Origin: Hyalella azteca
Taxonomy: Eukaryota; Arthropoda; Malacostraca; Amphipoda; Hyalellidae
Assembly (NCBI RefSeq): GCF_000764305.2
Contig: NW_025931820.1
Span: 311,521 to 375,520, forward strand
Direction: 5' to 3'
DNA length: 64,000 nt
The notes under the pieces: generated by a model
Seen by the model: the letters and a program-made list of their open reading frames with translations, nothing else
Told to the model about the DNA's origin: nothing
Databases searched by the model: none
Made by a program: the position numbers and the translations under genes
Shown: one piece after another, positions 24,584 to 37,450 of the stretch
How the letters are laid out: every line of letters begins with the position of its first letter
Numbering within the stretch: position 1 is the first letter of the stretch

Positions 24584-25733
24584 GGTACAAATTTGAGTGA
24601 AATTCCTTAGAATGATCACTGCATATTATATTTTCCATCATGCACATTGCACATGTTTAGCTCGTAATTCCTTATTACTGTTTGTGTATAAATACTTCAT
24701 GGATACTATATACAGCTAGCAAAATTGGTTTCGATTTCTTTCTAACTTGAAAATTGCTTTGGCAACAACGAATCAATTTGCTTGGTTTATAAACTCTCAT
24801 GGGATTACTTGCAATCGAATTTGTTATACGGTGAAAGTCAACCACGAAAAGTCACTCGGAAAATATATAAAAAATTTTGAATGAAAAAAAGGGAACACAA
24901 TTAATTAGTTGAAAAATTTCGCTCATCTCAGTGCCATTTCTATTTTCGTAATTTTTCAACATGATTCTACACAAAATATGTGACTGATATGCAAAGGCCA
25001 TGTGTAATTTGTTGCAAAAATCGAGCGTTTCGGTGAGTTTGCTGTCATCGCTTTTCTGGTGAATTTTGTGTTCCTACAGCTCCTCTGTGTGTTCATTGAA
25101 TGAGTGCACATTGAATGTGTTGTTGCTGCACCGATGAGTCCATATTGAGTATACAAATTTTTTTAGTATTTAAGGGATAGTTTTTTATGGTTTGTTCGAA
25201 ATGAACTCATCAGTTTTAAAAATATAGAAATATGAACTAGTTTGTAATCAACGAGCTAATCACATCGCCAAGGTTGGATTCAAGAATCGTGCTTATAAGC
25301 GTGCCCATGATTGGGATAATAACGAAGAAATGAGAAAAGCAAATCATGAAATCGTAATTATTATATTTTGTAAAACTAACAGTTGGTTTAGTGAATTGAG
25401 GCCATAGATCAACCACTCCTAATCCGTTAAGCCAATTCAATTACATGCTACAATTTTCTAAATAAACCTAATCGATGACACCTGGATTGAAAGAACTAAT
25501 ATTGGATTAATTAAAATCAATAAAATTCGGACGATGGAAGAAAGACTACAAAATTTTTTTACTTCACATTAAATATTACAATTGCAGAGGTATTAGGATC
25601 GATGAATGCGATAAATAATAAAGATAAAATGCCAGGACCTCTTGCAAAGTTGAATATTATTATGCTGTGATACTCTGGAGTAAACTAGATTGATTGATCC
25701 ACTTTTCGCCATGTGTTGTATTGCGTGCCATTA
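24584..25733. other. no gene seen
   Basis: Nothing beyond chance open frames of under 70 codons. Confidence 0.6.
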
Positions 25734-25905
25734 TAAATAGTTTCTCTCGTGCTAAATTCACGAACAGAAATAGTTTTCCTCATGTATAAATCTCTAAAAC
25801 AAATAGTTTTGTGTAAAATTCAGGAACATGAACAGTTTTCCACGTGCAAAAATCACTAACACAAATAGTTTTCCTCTTTCAAAATTCCCTAGCACAAATG
25901 AAACC
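25734..25905. repeat. degenerate 33-38 bp tandem repeat
   Basis: Five diverged units around ACAAATAGTTTTCCTC, GTGCAAAATTCACTAAC. Confidence 0.7.
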
Positions 25906-27546
25906 TAAGGTGTAAAATATTAGTAACCTAAGGCACCGATTTCTGAATATTTTCCAGAGCTTTCACCACAATCTTTGACACTCTAAAGAGTATCATAGAT
26001 GATCCTATGTTTTCATTGGCCTGAAGGCTCTCAGAATGTGTAAAGAGTTAGAGATGTTTCCTCAGTTTCTTTTACAGTCAGCTTTCCCCTCAGCGGCAGA
26101 GGGTTTCGAACACTTCCAGCTCTTCGAAGTTGGCGAGGGCAGGCAATAAAAGTGATCGAAAGATGCGAATAAAAACGTTGGCCATTCCTTCCCGTAAAAA
26201 TAAGGACGGCGCTAAACCCCTTGATAACGGTCCGATATCTGAAAAGAATGTCGTCCACGACGTAAAATTGGCTAGCAATCACTTGTGAATTCTTCCTGAT
26301 AATGAAGACGAAACTTAGAGATTATTGTTCACAAGTCCGCGTTGAAGGCTTGATCGCAGGTGAAACTTTTCTGCAGTTTCTAATTCTCTATTACTAAAAT
26401 TTGAAAATTACTTGGAGTAGGAATTGGTGAACATGGGAAAACAAATGGCAATAATATTATCAAGTGCACGGTAAATTACGTGGGATAAATAGTGTCCCTA
26501 TATAAGGGACCTGATGATGGACATAATTTTGATGTACAAGGTTCCGTTCATACATCATTACTGAGATCAGGGTTACAGAAACCGTTGATTTTGATTATTT
26601 TTTTACTATAAAATTTGACACAATCGTTTTAGTCCCACAAATCGCATTTTGAGATTTTTTTTTAAATCTGACATCTGATACTTCATTTTTCAGAGAGGAT
26701 ATTTAATTCTATTTAGTGATGGGAATTAAAGGTGAAGCTTTCTTTCGCAAATACCATATCGTAGCTTCTTGGTAGTATTTAACTTAAAAATCTTTAAAAT
26801 TTAAATTTAATTTAAAAATCTTTAAAAATCTTTAATCTTCTTAACGTAGCTTCTTGGTAGTATTTAATTGATAAAATTCGAGTAAAACTATATGGTGTGA
26901 ATGATTATGCTGCCTTAGACTAGGATACACATAAGTGAAATTTTCGTGCAAAATTCATTTATTGTCTCTCCATCGTAGGGTCCCTGACGTAAATAATTTA
27001 TTATTCACAAATGGATTTGAATTTTCAAGTTGTTTAGAATACTGTGATAAAATATTAAATGAACGAAAGTGATATTTTTCTTTGACGACGTGCAATGTGT
27101 CTTTATATCAATCGATTTACTTTGATTAACTAAAGATACGGAGCTCGGCAGAAAATCATTGATCATTGAAATCATTGGAAATCATTGAATCCACGTGAAT
27201 TATTCACGCGTTAATACGATTCCTTTATTACAAAAAATAAGAAATCCGGAAATTTGAGCACTGTCTTGTTAAATTTATATTTATAGATTTAGAAACGTGA
27301 GCGATATATCGATTTAATGCTGACCCAAATCAACGTGGACAGTTCAAAACAAAAATTATGAAATCAAAATGATACTTTTTTGGAGTGGCCTATCAAACAG
27401 TAAAATCGAATAATGACCCAATTGGACAGACAGTGAAACCCATAATGTATGACCTCAGGAATTGAGTGTTAAGAGCAACTCGAGTTCGAAGTAACAGTTG
27501 AAAAAATTCAACACGGCAGGACACGAGTTCACAGCATTACACGCGC
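25906..27546. other. no gene seen
   Basis: Apart from the direct repeat at 26760, unique AT-rich sequence. Two overlapping minus frames at 26031-26282 have no signature. Confidence 0.6.
26760..26868. repeat. direct repeat flanking AT-rich ATCTTTAAA units
   Basis: CGTAGCTTCTTGGTAGTATT at about 26760 and 26845, enclosing TTAAAAATCTTTAAA repeats. Confidence 0.75.
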
Positions 27547-28205
27547 TCAGAACTTTCATGGTTGTAAGAGGCAGAACTTGCATGACTGTAAGAGGCAGAA
27601 CTTGCATGACTGTAAGAGGCAGAACTTGCATGGTTGTAACTTGTAAGAGGCAGAACTTACATGGCTGTAAGAGGCAGAACTTGCATGGTTGTAAGAGGCA
27701 GAACTTGCATGACTGTAAGAGACAGAACTTGCATGACAGTAAGAGGCAGAACTTGCATGGTTGTAACTTGTAAGTGGCAGAACTTACATGGTTGTAACTT
27801 GTAGGAGACAGAACTTGCATGACAGTAAGAGACAGAACTTGCATGGCAGTAAGAGACAGAACTTGCAAGGCAGTAATAAGCAGAACTTGCATGGCAGTAA
27901 GAGACAGAACTTGCATGGCAGTAAGAGACAGAACTTGCATGACAGTAAGAGACAGAACTTGCATGACAGTAAGAGACAGAACTTGCATGGCAGTAAGAGA
28001 CAGAACTTGCATGGCAGTAAGAGACAGAACTTGCATGACAGTAAGAGACAGAACTTGCATGACAGTAAGAGACAGAACTTGCATGACAGTAAGAGGCAGA
28101 ACTTGCATGGCAGTAATAAGCAGAACTTGCATGGCAGTAATAAGCAGAACTTGCATGGCAGTAATAAGCAGAACTTGCATGGCAGTAATAAGCAGAACTT
28201 GCATG
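27547..28205. repeat. 24-bp minisatellite, about 27 copies
   Basis: Unit CAGTAAGAGACAGAACTTGC plus ATGA/ATGG, with clustered variants: GGC for GAC, GTAATAAGC in the last copies, and a GTAACTTGTAAG insertion in three copies. The period is divisible by three, so frames of up to 249 codons run through it on both strands. All are repeat artefacts (TVRDRTCM, KQNLHGS and Cys-rich reverse forms). Confidence 0.95.
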
Positions 28206-28268
28206 GGTTAGAGGGCTCATCCAAGCAATAAAGGCCACTCCGACTTAAGGAGGATGAGAGCCCGGCTC
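28205..28268. repeat. imperfect hairpin at the end of the 24-bp array
   Basis: GGGCTCATCC near 28220 and GGATGAGAGCCC near 28252 pair with two extra bases. Position right after the array may be incidental. Confidence 0.4.
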
Positions 28269-29480
28269 CCTAACGACGCATTTATCTCCATTGACATCGT
28301 ATTACTTTAGTCCTGCTGTGAAAGGATGGCACTTAGTAGCTCCTGGCTTATGGCTTTATAGTCGTTTAATTCCGACATTGTTGTCGCCTTTCGCGCAATT
28401 TTGTTATTCAATAAACCTCGTACCTAATATTCCCCAGTAAAACTTTTAACTTCATGGTACATAGTTTTTAACATTGAAGACCAATCTGCATTAATATTGC
28501 ACTGCTTTTAATTTTGACTGCAGGTGGAGTGAACATCAATACAATTACATTGATTAATTATCTGGAAAGCTTAAGGCACTCTAAGAAGGCTATGCAGCAG
28601 AGCTAAATTCCTTCAATTCGAGCTTGCGGAACAATTCCAGAACTATTCCGATTATTCCTGTACTCTTTCAGTTAATGCAGAATATTATATTGTATTTACA
28701 CAGTTTAGCTGTTTAATTTTTGCATCTTTATATATGTGGATGTGTGCTGAAATTTTCATGAAATATCTTCTTGTCCCACAAATTATATGAATTGGTAATA
28801 TAAAAACTGAAAATTTTTCAAAATTTTTCTATTATGGTAATATAGATACATTAATATTACAATTGATCTCTGATTGCTTTGCTTCCGTCACGAGTTTAAG
28901 TCATTAATATAAAATGTTCTTTAAAAAATAAAATAATTCCATCAGAAGCTGCAGAATAATTAACCGAATCTTATGGTTTTATAATAGTTTAACTCGCAGA
29001 AATATTCGTTTTTATCTACCTACGTATATTAAAATAATTTGATAATCTTGAATATTTTCCTATAATTTGCTAATCTTAAGTCCTTTTTATGTCATTCGAT
29101 AATCTTAAGTAATCATTTTAAAGATTTTGATATCTAATATTAGTGTCGGAGCAGTCAGTCATATATATCAACTCCAAATAATCAGAAGAATATTTATCAA
29201 TTTTATCTATTGACACCCGTACATAAATAAATCGAGTTCTGCCGTGATCAGCATGATGTGGTCTCTCACTCGAGTTGTAAACAACATAATAATAAAATAC
29301 GAGTGGAACAATCCATTCAATCAAAGAGAATTAAATATTTTGAGGTACATTTTTTAACCAAATATTCGAAGGAATACTGTTGCAATGCAAGAAATCATCG
29401 TACGAATTTTCCATTAGTGACATTTATACTCTACAGCGAGAAATGTTTGTACAGCAGTAGAAATGAGTACGAAATGCCGG
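28269..29480. other. no gene seen
   Basis: Strongly AT-rich between two minisatellites; nothing recognised. Confidence 0.6.
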
Positions 29481-29565
29481 GACCCCTGCCTGCACGACGC
29501 GTCCCCTGCCTGCACGACGCGTCCCCTGCCTGCACGACGCGTCCCCTGCCTGCACGACGCGTCCC
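29481..29565. repeat. 20-bp GC-rich minisatellite (first locus)
   Basis: Just over four copies of GTCCCCTGCCTGCACGACGC, running straight into the 42/45-bp array. The unit contains ACGCGT. Confidence 0.95.
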
Positions 29566-29705
29566 ACCTCTCTCACTCCCACTCCGCTCTCCCCTTGCCT
29601 CCTCCAGCTTTCCTCTCTCACTCCCACTCCGCTCTCCCCCTGCCTCCAGCTTTCCTCTCTCACTCCCACTCCGCTCTCCCCCTGCCTCCAGCTACCCTAT
29701 CTCAC
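29566..29705. repeat. 42/45-bp pyrimidine-rich minisatellite (first locus)
   Basis: Three good copies of the same unit seen at 42485-42799, then decaying into the pyrimidine-rich tract that follows. Confidence 0.9.
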
Positions 29706-30165
29706 TCCGACTCCGTCCTTTCCCAACCTCCAGACTCATTATCTCACTCCCACTCCATTCTCCCTCTTCCCTTATCCCCCGGCTCCCACTCTGCTCTTTT
29801 ACTACATTGTGCTTCCCACTCTTCTATCTCGATTTCACTATCACTTCTTTCTCCTTCAGCTCGTCTTCACACTCATTCCACTCTCTCTCAACCATGGGTT
29901 CCTTCACACTCCCTTTACCTCCACCTGGTATTCACTCAGTTCACTCACACCTCGTTCCCTCAACATAGTTTTACTGCTCCACACTCCTACTCTGTTCCTC
30001 TATCTCACTCTGAGTCGGTTCTTCCCAAACATCTTGTCAACGCATGTCACTACCACTCCGTTCTTCCATATTTCGTCCTCACTCCCTAAGCCCAACTCCG
30101 TTCCCATCAACTCGTCTTCACTCCTCTCACTCACACTCTACTCTTCCCTTCCTTCTTTTCCGATA
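29706..30165. repeat. strand-asymmetric pyrimidine-rich tract
   Basis: About 460 bp almost wholly of C and T with scattered A and G, with CTCACTC and CCACTC motifs recurring irregularly. It reads as an old, diverged extension of the 42/45-bp array. Overlapping + strand open frames (Ser/Leu/Pro/His-rich, up to 236 codons) come from its composition. Confidence 0.8.
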
Positions 30166-30838
30166 AGCAGGCCATTTTAAAGGGCTCTGATAAACCAATT
30201 TATTAATTTTACGAGAAATATTTTTGGATAAATCGTATTAGTAGGTCGTATAAAGCACTCTGTTAATTTTTATGGTTTAAAACATAAAAAAATAATACTT
30301 AATTTTTTATTAAATAAAATTAATTGAATGAATAGAAGTTAAACTCTCAAGTAAATACAAACGAAACGTAAGGTTTCTCAGGATAGTTAAAGAAACGAGA
30401 AAATGTGTATCGGTAAGTAAATCTTTCGTTTTCAATTGAGTTTCTTGACTAATGTACGCCATTTACTTACTATCTATTTGTATGTACAGGTCCTCATAAT
30501 TAATTTTAAAATCTACACATTATAAAAATCGTGACAAGATTTTTTGCGTCCTAAGTAATTTTTCATAAAAAAGACACGATATGCGTTGGTCCGGCCACTT
30601 TGATAATGCAAAATCGATAAGCGTTCAGGGCAGTGCCGGTAATTTGTGAGAAGCTCGAGTGCCTTTTAATGAGTTTTGCTGCGCAAATTTGCTAAGAGAT
30701 TGCACAAATTTTAAATTAATTGTAGCCATTTCCAGCGGTCTTATGAGCTGGTGGTCAGGTCGATTTATGTCCGCTGATTGTCATTCACGAGATGGAATAC
30801 GAATGAAATGTTTAGATATACAAGCGTTCCATAAATTA
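30166..30838. other. no gene seen
   Basis: AT-rich; one 68-codon + frame at 30659-30865 without signature. Confidence 0.6.
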
Positions 30839-30970
30839 ACATGGGCTTTGAAATTGTGTGCGTAGAAAATTATGTCAGATCTCGCCACCATATAAAAATT
30901 TTCACATGGGCTTTGTAATTGTGTGCGTAGAAAATTGTGTCAAATCTCGCCACCATATCAAAATTTTCAC
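30839..30970. repeat. 65-bp tandem duplication
   Basis: Two copies starting ACATGGGCTTTG at 30839 and 30904, about 94% alike, ending in AAAATTTTC. Confidence 0.9.
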
Positions 30971-31089
30971 TATTACACTGACAGGAAGTTAAGCTTTGCA
31001 ATTTTTTTAAGATTATATTTTTCAAAACTGGCATCAAAGAAACACACAAACACCAAAAAAATTCCGAACATATCTCTGCTATTTTTTCT

Positions 31090-31410
31090 CTGTTAAAACT
31101 AGGCCAAGGACTGCATGTCAAAGTTGGAAATCCTGATGCTGTTCTCAGTTGAATCATGGACGAAACAAGATGGCGCGGGTACTTTGCCATACACAAAACC
31201 TCTGGCATGCTCCGTAAGATCTCGAGCTTATCTCCAACAGACTGACCCAACTCTGACATGGAGACTTCCTGTACGCGTTGTATATCTGACGTCGTAGGCT
31301 GGAAGTTCTTCCTGGAGCCATCATCTCGTCTGCAGCCTCTGCAATTCATGTCGTGTTCGCTAGAGTTTACCCTCAGACAAAGCTGGTACTGAGAGCATCA
31401 TGGAATCTGC
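31090..31410 (-). other. GC-richer island with long open frame, possible decayed coding sequence
   Basis: A minus-strand frame is open from about 31400 to 30870 (ATG at 31349 gives 159 codons). It includes polar stretches such as EVSMSELGQSVGDKLEIL that look more protein-like than most chance frames here. Two + strand frames are also largely open. The 3' part of the frame crosses a 65-bp tandem duplication that is read in two different phases, which argues against selection there. Not recognised; could be an old transposon or gene fragment. Confidence 0.2.
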
Positions 31411-31451
31411 TAGAAGGCAAGTTCTGGCCGGCTCTTGACTTGGCTAATAAT

Positions 31452-31523
31452 CATATGCTTGGCTTAGTCAACAGTTATCATCTCCAATGAGTTGGGATGG
31501 TTATCGACTTAGCCAAGCGTATG
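31452..31523. repeat. inverted repeat with 18-bp arms
   Basis: CATATGCTTGGCTTAGTC (31452-31469) and GACTTAGCCAAGCGTATG (31506-31523), two mismatches, 36-bp loop. Could be a tiny foldback remnant. Confidence 0.75.
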
Positions 31524-34500
31524 TGAGGGTGAAATCACCACCAATGGGTTGTTCGAATAATGATCATGATTTTCAAATGGAAAATGACGTGTTTGGTGAG
31601 AGCGGGTGATGTTTACTTGCTTTATTGTGTTTATTAATTCTTTATTGTGTTATTAATCCATTGTCACTTCTCAACAAAATCGAAAAAACCAATGTCTTCA
31701 TAAACGGAAAGAGGTCAATCGTAAAGAAAATTTAAGGTGAATTAGATTTGCTTAGTAAATCAGAAAAATAAGAACGTTTAATGTCACAAATAAAAATTTC
31801 TATAACTCATAAATCTTTCATAATATACAGAGACGAAATCGTTTCGAATGTTCACATTCAGTTCTCCTTTGGAGACTTCTTATATTCTGTGACTGAAGAG
31901 ATTCCCATGCCTCATTCAATATTCGAAATCGCTGAAGTGATAAAGAGAAACGCGTGTCGGCCTTATCACATTTTAATGTCTCACTCTAGAAAGAAAGTCT
32001 CAGTGAAGCGACGATTGGAAAATATAAAAGAACTTTCCTCGTTGGACTTCTCGGTGAAGGGCTTGCTGCCGCCAGAATCTATTTATTGGGCATCATATAA
32101 TTTTTAACTCGATGCGATATTTTTTTGTGTTGTGATTCGCCTAAAATTTTCTCATAAACTGCGTATATTCTAAGTATTTTGTACCTCACGTTACAATTAT
32201 CGAATTAGTTCGAAAATTAATTCACTCTCAGCTAACTATACTCAGTAATCTAATTATTCTATTTTATTTAGATGTAGAATATCTTGGATTGTTATTATTT
32301 TGGCCATAGTTTTACTCACTTAATTCGGATTAAAAGCAAGATCGTAATTCTAAGATTAATGTTTGAATCATCACCGAATTAACCATTAGCCGTTGTTTTA
32401 CGAACGTTTGACTATTTCTCAAGAGAAGAAGCTTGTTCCACAATGACCTTAGAGCTGAGCTTTATATATATATATTTAGGCACCTGCGACATAATCTCAT
32501 GTGCTAGTTTCTCTACGGATGGCGTCACCAGAGGTGTTATTTTCTTCCTCAAGTAAAAATACTCTTTTTCTTAACTAGAATGAAGCTTGTTCTTCATCAG
32601 GGTTCTCGTGAAACGGAGATGGCCTGGCATCGTCCACTTTATTGCTCCGTGCAGACTGGAAGAAGGATTTACTTGTCGCTTAAGCGCACGGCAGTCGTAG
32701 CGTCTCTGACAGTCAAGCCGGCATGTTGATTTGAAGGCTTTGAACAACATCTGTGTTGTGCTATTCGATAACTTTAAGTAATGCAGGAAAAGCATGATCG
32801 ATGAAGCAGAATGAAATCAATAAGTTTCATATTGTAACAGAGTTATAAATTATTATAATTGTCTCCAATGGTCACGAAGAATATTAATTAAAAATTTCAA
32901 TTTCCCTAAGTTTTATGGCTTTTTCGAAAGTTTTGACCTCGACTTTATTTTTCAGGCTTTTATGTTAAAGGAAAATTGGAAGCATTGACCGAATCGATGG
33001 CTGTTTCTGGATGCAATAACGTCCGAGATTCTGCAGCGTTGAATCTTCATCCACTTGCTCCATAGAGTCGCAGGGGAGCGTCTTTTTGAGCGGAGCTCCA
33101 AAATTCCATCGCTGTAAAATGATTGTTCGATGAAATTTAATCTGAAGTCACATATACGAAAGGAATGTGAACGATTGCACAAGAACTCAATTCCAATAAA
33201 ACAAATAGAAAAGAAGAAATAACTTACATTCTGATCCCGCTTGCCAAGTGCCTTGAACAATCACTTGATTTGAGCATGTCACTGAAAATTGGTAGTGGCG
33301 GCTTTCAATTTTTTTTAGATGGAAGTTATAGGAAGTTTCTGTCGCTTGAAAAGTCTTGCCGAGCTCCAAGGTGAGGTTTGGCTCCGTAACTTGGTAAACT
33401 CTTGCAGAAAGTTGGCCTTGAGGGAGAGCGATATGTGCGCAACAGTTCCTGAGAGGGTGCGTTAGTAAACCTCAAAGCTGTTCTTTTACAGATAAACTTG
33501 AACTTATTGCAGTCGTGTTCAACTTCTGCTTCCAACATAAAGGGAACCCAAAAAATTTTTTCGTTTTCAATTTAAAGAAAACTATGAGTCTCAAATTGAG
33601 TACAAGAAACGTGTATTTTTTTTGAGTCAAGCACCTTGTTGAGAGAACAATTTTTTTGTTACGACCATAAATTTTAGGACAACACTAATAGTGGAAACTA
33701 AAATGCGGAGTAAACACACAAAGAAATTATATTGCAATTTTTTTTCGTCAATTCGTAACAAGACTTTCATCACAAATCAGTCATAACCATTTCATCACTC
33801 ACATAAATCTCAAGCCGACAAACGATGGATTATAAATCACATATAATTTGATGAAAAAGCTAACATTTTTCGAGTTGGGAACTTGAACCCCACAAGTTGA
33901 GAAATGTTGTCTCATGAACAAGATGTTTTTTTTGCAGGAAAAGTTGCAGAGAAGATTTGGCGAGTCGTGGATTTAGTCTGGCGACAGGATAAAGAAGTTC
34001 GTGTTGTATTTTCCTGCTTCAGTGAAGGCGCAGTCGACTTTGGTATAATTCTAGCTGCATTACAGCTTCTTATAAGAACACCAGCGTATTTCTTACACTC
34101 AACGCCCACTGATAAACTCGTAGAAAAACACCGCTACAGATTCTCTTTTACTGGATGAAAGCTGGATGTCCGTCCAGTCTAATGTAAAACAGCGCTATGG
34201 TTTTTCAAGTCAAAAAATTCCGCTTATCCTCTTCTGAGACTTATTATAAGAGGAGAAATTATTATGGAATTCTTATCCCAATTTATTTTGTTGAAATCTC
34301 TTACAAAATTTGAATAAGAAATTCGTTTCCCTTGAATCTCCAAAGTATACATGGAGGCATTAAGGATACGAACAGTTATGCACAAATCTTATATGATAAT
34401 TAAAGAAATGGTGCTGAAAAAACAGGAAGCATACAAAAAATCCAAGCTTCTGTGCATTTTTCAAACAATTCATTAAAACTGAAGAGCGTAGAGTCCTTCG

Positions 34501-37194
34501 AATCGTTTCAATTTGCGCTCACATAATTGGATTCATTAGTCTTGCTTTGTATCCCAATGAAGTCTCAGTTTTGTGTGGCCATTAAGGCTTGCGAAGCCGA
34601 GGCAAAAGATGTCCATGAGTGAAAAGACTTTAATATTCTACTAATACTCGCTGCATATGCTGACTTGAGTCAGCATTTAAAGAACACGAACATAAACGAA
34701 CGAGTAACAGTCACGAATCCTAATATGATTAATAACAAATATCCATTTATGCGGCCAACACATATGTAACAAATTTATAATAGATTTATGTTGTATAACC
34801 TAGCCGTGTGTAAAAGCCAGTGTGTAAAAAATACGAAACTCAACGTTTCTAATTCAAATATGGGCCAAAATGAGATTTTTGTGAATAAAATCAGTTTACC
34901 GACACATTTTAATTGAATTTCAATTATATCGCAACTATTGGGACCTATCCAGCATGTCACGATTCTATTTACAGTGTTAAATTTTCGATGATGGTTTCCA
35001 CTGTTGAAAGCGCGGTTTGCATTTCAGACTTCTTTTCAGCCCGATACTCTTCAAATAATGTCCGCCTTTCGAAAAGTCATGCAGTGTTCATTCCAAAGTA
35101 ATATTTCTGGCTCGCCGACTTCATTGCCAAGGCGAAATCGAATGTATTTCTACCTGCGAACGCACAGTTTCCAACCGCAAACAAGAAGCCACCCCTGACG
35201 CTGAGACTGAAATCATTTTCTGCTACATTGGCTCGACTGCAATTGCAGCTTTGGCTGCTATTACCTTTAGTTTACTAGGCAATAGCATAGATAAATTTGA
35301 AGCTCGGCTGCAACTTAGAGATGAGATTAGAGTAATGTAACTATTAAGCAGCTCTCAAGGTCTATGGCAATGATGGTCGTGAGTAGAGCTTTAAGAGCCA
35401 TCGTTTAATAAGAGGAACCTCAGATTACTACCTCGGCTATAGGAGGACAATACAGCTTGTGTTCTTTACGAGGCGTCCAAATCATATGCACAGGGATCCA
35501 TTTATGGCATTTAAAGCAATCATGATGGGCAGTAACTTTGAACGAGCTTTTGATCTGCGTATAAACCTGAAATCCTTGGGAGGAACGAGGATGTCGCTGT
35601 TGAAGACGTGATAAAAGGAACTAAGGTGTATATATATTTGAGATGGTAATAACTTTAGTGCGCTGAAAAAAAACTGTAGCCACATGAAATGAAAACTGCA
35701 ATACATATATATGAAGATTCTCGAATGCCTTGTTTTGAATTCTAGGTGTCGTGGAGCATATATAGGCTTATATTTTTACTTGGACTGAAGTTACTTAAAT
35801 ATTTCAGCGAAATTTGACGTCACCACGATCGAACTTTAAAAAAAATCGTACCAATTTTAAAATTTTTATTTTGGAATGGAGCAAAATGGCAGGATAAATA
35901 AAATTAAATTCCTCGTTTTTAATGAGAGCAAAGGTTTTAAAAAATGCAGATGTTGCATGTATGAAGTTCGCAGCTCGCGTGACATCAACCGTCAGGGCGG
36001 TCTCGGCTTAAAATTAGGCGTGCAAAACAATGAGCGGCGCTCAACTAATGGCTGGCCTGAGATATGCGACTCAACATGGTCGCTATGCGCTCTGTTATGG
36101 ACGAAAATAATGAAAGTTGGGCTGGCGTCGACCGCAACAAAATGTTTTGCAATCACGGCAGCTGTGGTAAGTCTTTTGTGATCGCTACACAGAAACCGGC
36201 AAGTCCCAAATGTCATATTAAATTGCACGTGTCTGTGCAATTTGAAGGATCGTGTTGAAGGATTTAATGACATTGATATGGAGTATCACATTTATTAAAG
36301 TGACCTGCATTTTTGGAGGGTAATCACTACAGGTGAATCCTGATGAACTTTAAAGACGAATCCTGGTAAATTGTACAAGCAAATCCTAGTCAACGAACTC
36401 TAAAAATGTTTGCTATTAGTTAATTTAGATGCGCAAAGTATTAATTGTTCAACATACAACTGCATTCATTGTCCTCGTAGCAGGCAAGTTTTTCTGTACG
36501 GTATCTTAAAGTGAAACGCGTGTTTCATTGGAAATACGGTGAATTTACTTGGCGTTTTCTCTACTTTACAATACTTGGTGAATTTTATAAGCAGACTTAA
36601 AATATAAGAACGCGAAACCATATTGACAGCCGAGTTTTCTTGGTTCTTTTGAAGCTCAATAATCGCGCTATCATGCGTCTACTGATCACTAATTATAATG
36701 CATCTATTTTGGCATGAGTGACGAAAGAAATCACTTGAAAACAATATTAATCCAGTCGCCTATTGTGAGGCCTAGTTGAGCTTTTAAGTGATCAAAGAAA
36801 AAGTATATCATATCAAGTGATGACGGGAAGATGATTATATTTAGAAAAACGGTTGCATAATCAATTTTGAGTGATGTTAATTTTTCAGCTTGATGGAGAA
36901 TACTGCGATAAAAATTAAAGTTGCTTCAATTTCTAAAATTAGAAAAATTTGTTTGGTGAATTTATCTTAAAATTAATCGTTTTTATGTTATAATATTTAA
37001 ATTAGAATCTTCATATTTCTATGCGGTCAAAGTCAGGGTCTAACTTTGCAAGTTCTCGAACGCGGCTGGAAATACTTTTTCTTACGATCAACAAGTCGTA
37101 AAAATTCAAGACACCAAAATTTCCACGCGCTTTTCTACGATCAGTAGCCTAATGTGCCCTCAAATCAAACTACTGTACTCAATATGATAATACG
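31524..37194. other. no supported gene
   Basis: The best frame is 31781-32107 + (108 codons: mixed composition, contains FSFGDFLYSVTEEIPMPHS, no family recognised). The frame at 33904-34158 + starts near an acceptor-like TTTTTTTGCAG but has no donor-bounded structure I can defend. Frames on both strands at 35876-36273 overlap and are probably chance. A dinucleotide AT run lies at about 32463-32475. Confidence 0.4.
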
Positions 37195-37450
37195 ATTTAA
37201 TTGTTTAACGGTTGTTTAACAGTTTTGTGTACCGGTTGTGTTTTACTGTTTTCTTGAACGGATATAAGTTACGATTGTGTCTAGCGGTTTTGTTTAATGG
37301 TTCAGTGTTATGGGTATATCTATACAACGAATATAAGTAACTTATGAGTAACTATTTTGTGTATCGTTCTGTGTAATAGCTGCGTGCAGCGGCTGTGTTT
37401 TAAGTCTGTGTGTAAAAGCTGCTTGTAGCGGTGTTATGGGCAGCGACTGA
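37195..37450. repeat. degenerate GCGGTTGTGTTTAA repeats
   Basis: Irregular units such as CGGTTGTGTTTTA, GCGGTTTTGTTTAATGG and GCGGCTGTGTTTTAAG recur over 250 bp. Too diverged to give a fixed period. Confidence 0.5.

Noticed and set aside
27455..28238. Very long open frames (up to 249 codons) on both strands
   Set aside because: They are created by a 24-bp repeat, whose period is a multiple of three; the sequence between units shows no codon-level constraint.
29258..30180. Ser/Pro/Leu-rich open frames of 123-236 codons
   Set aside because: Follow from the pyrimidine-rich composition and the 20-bp and 42/45-bp repeats; three overlapping frames are open together.
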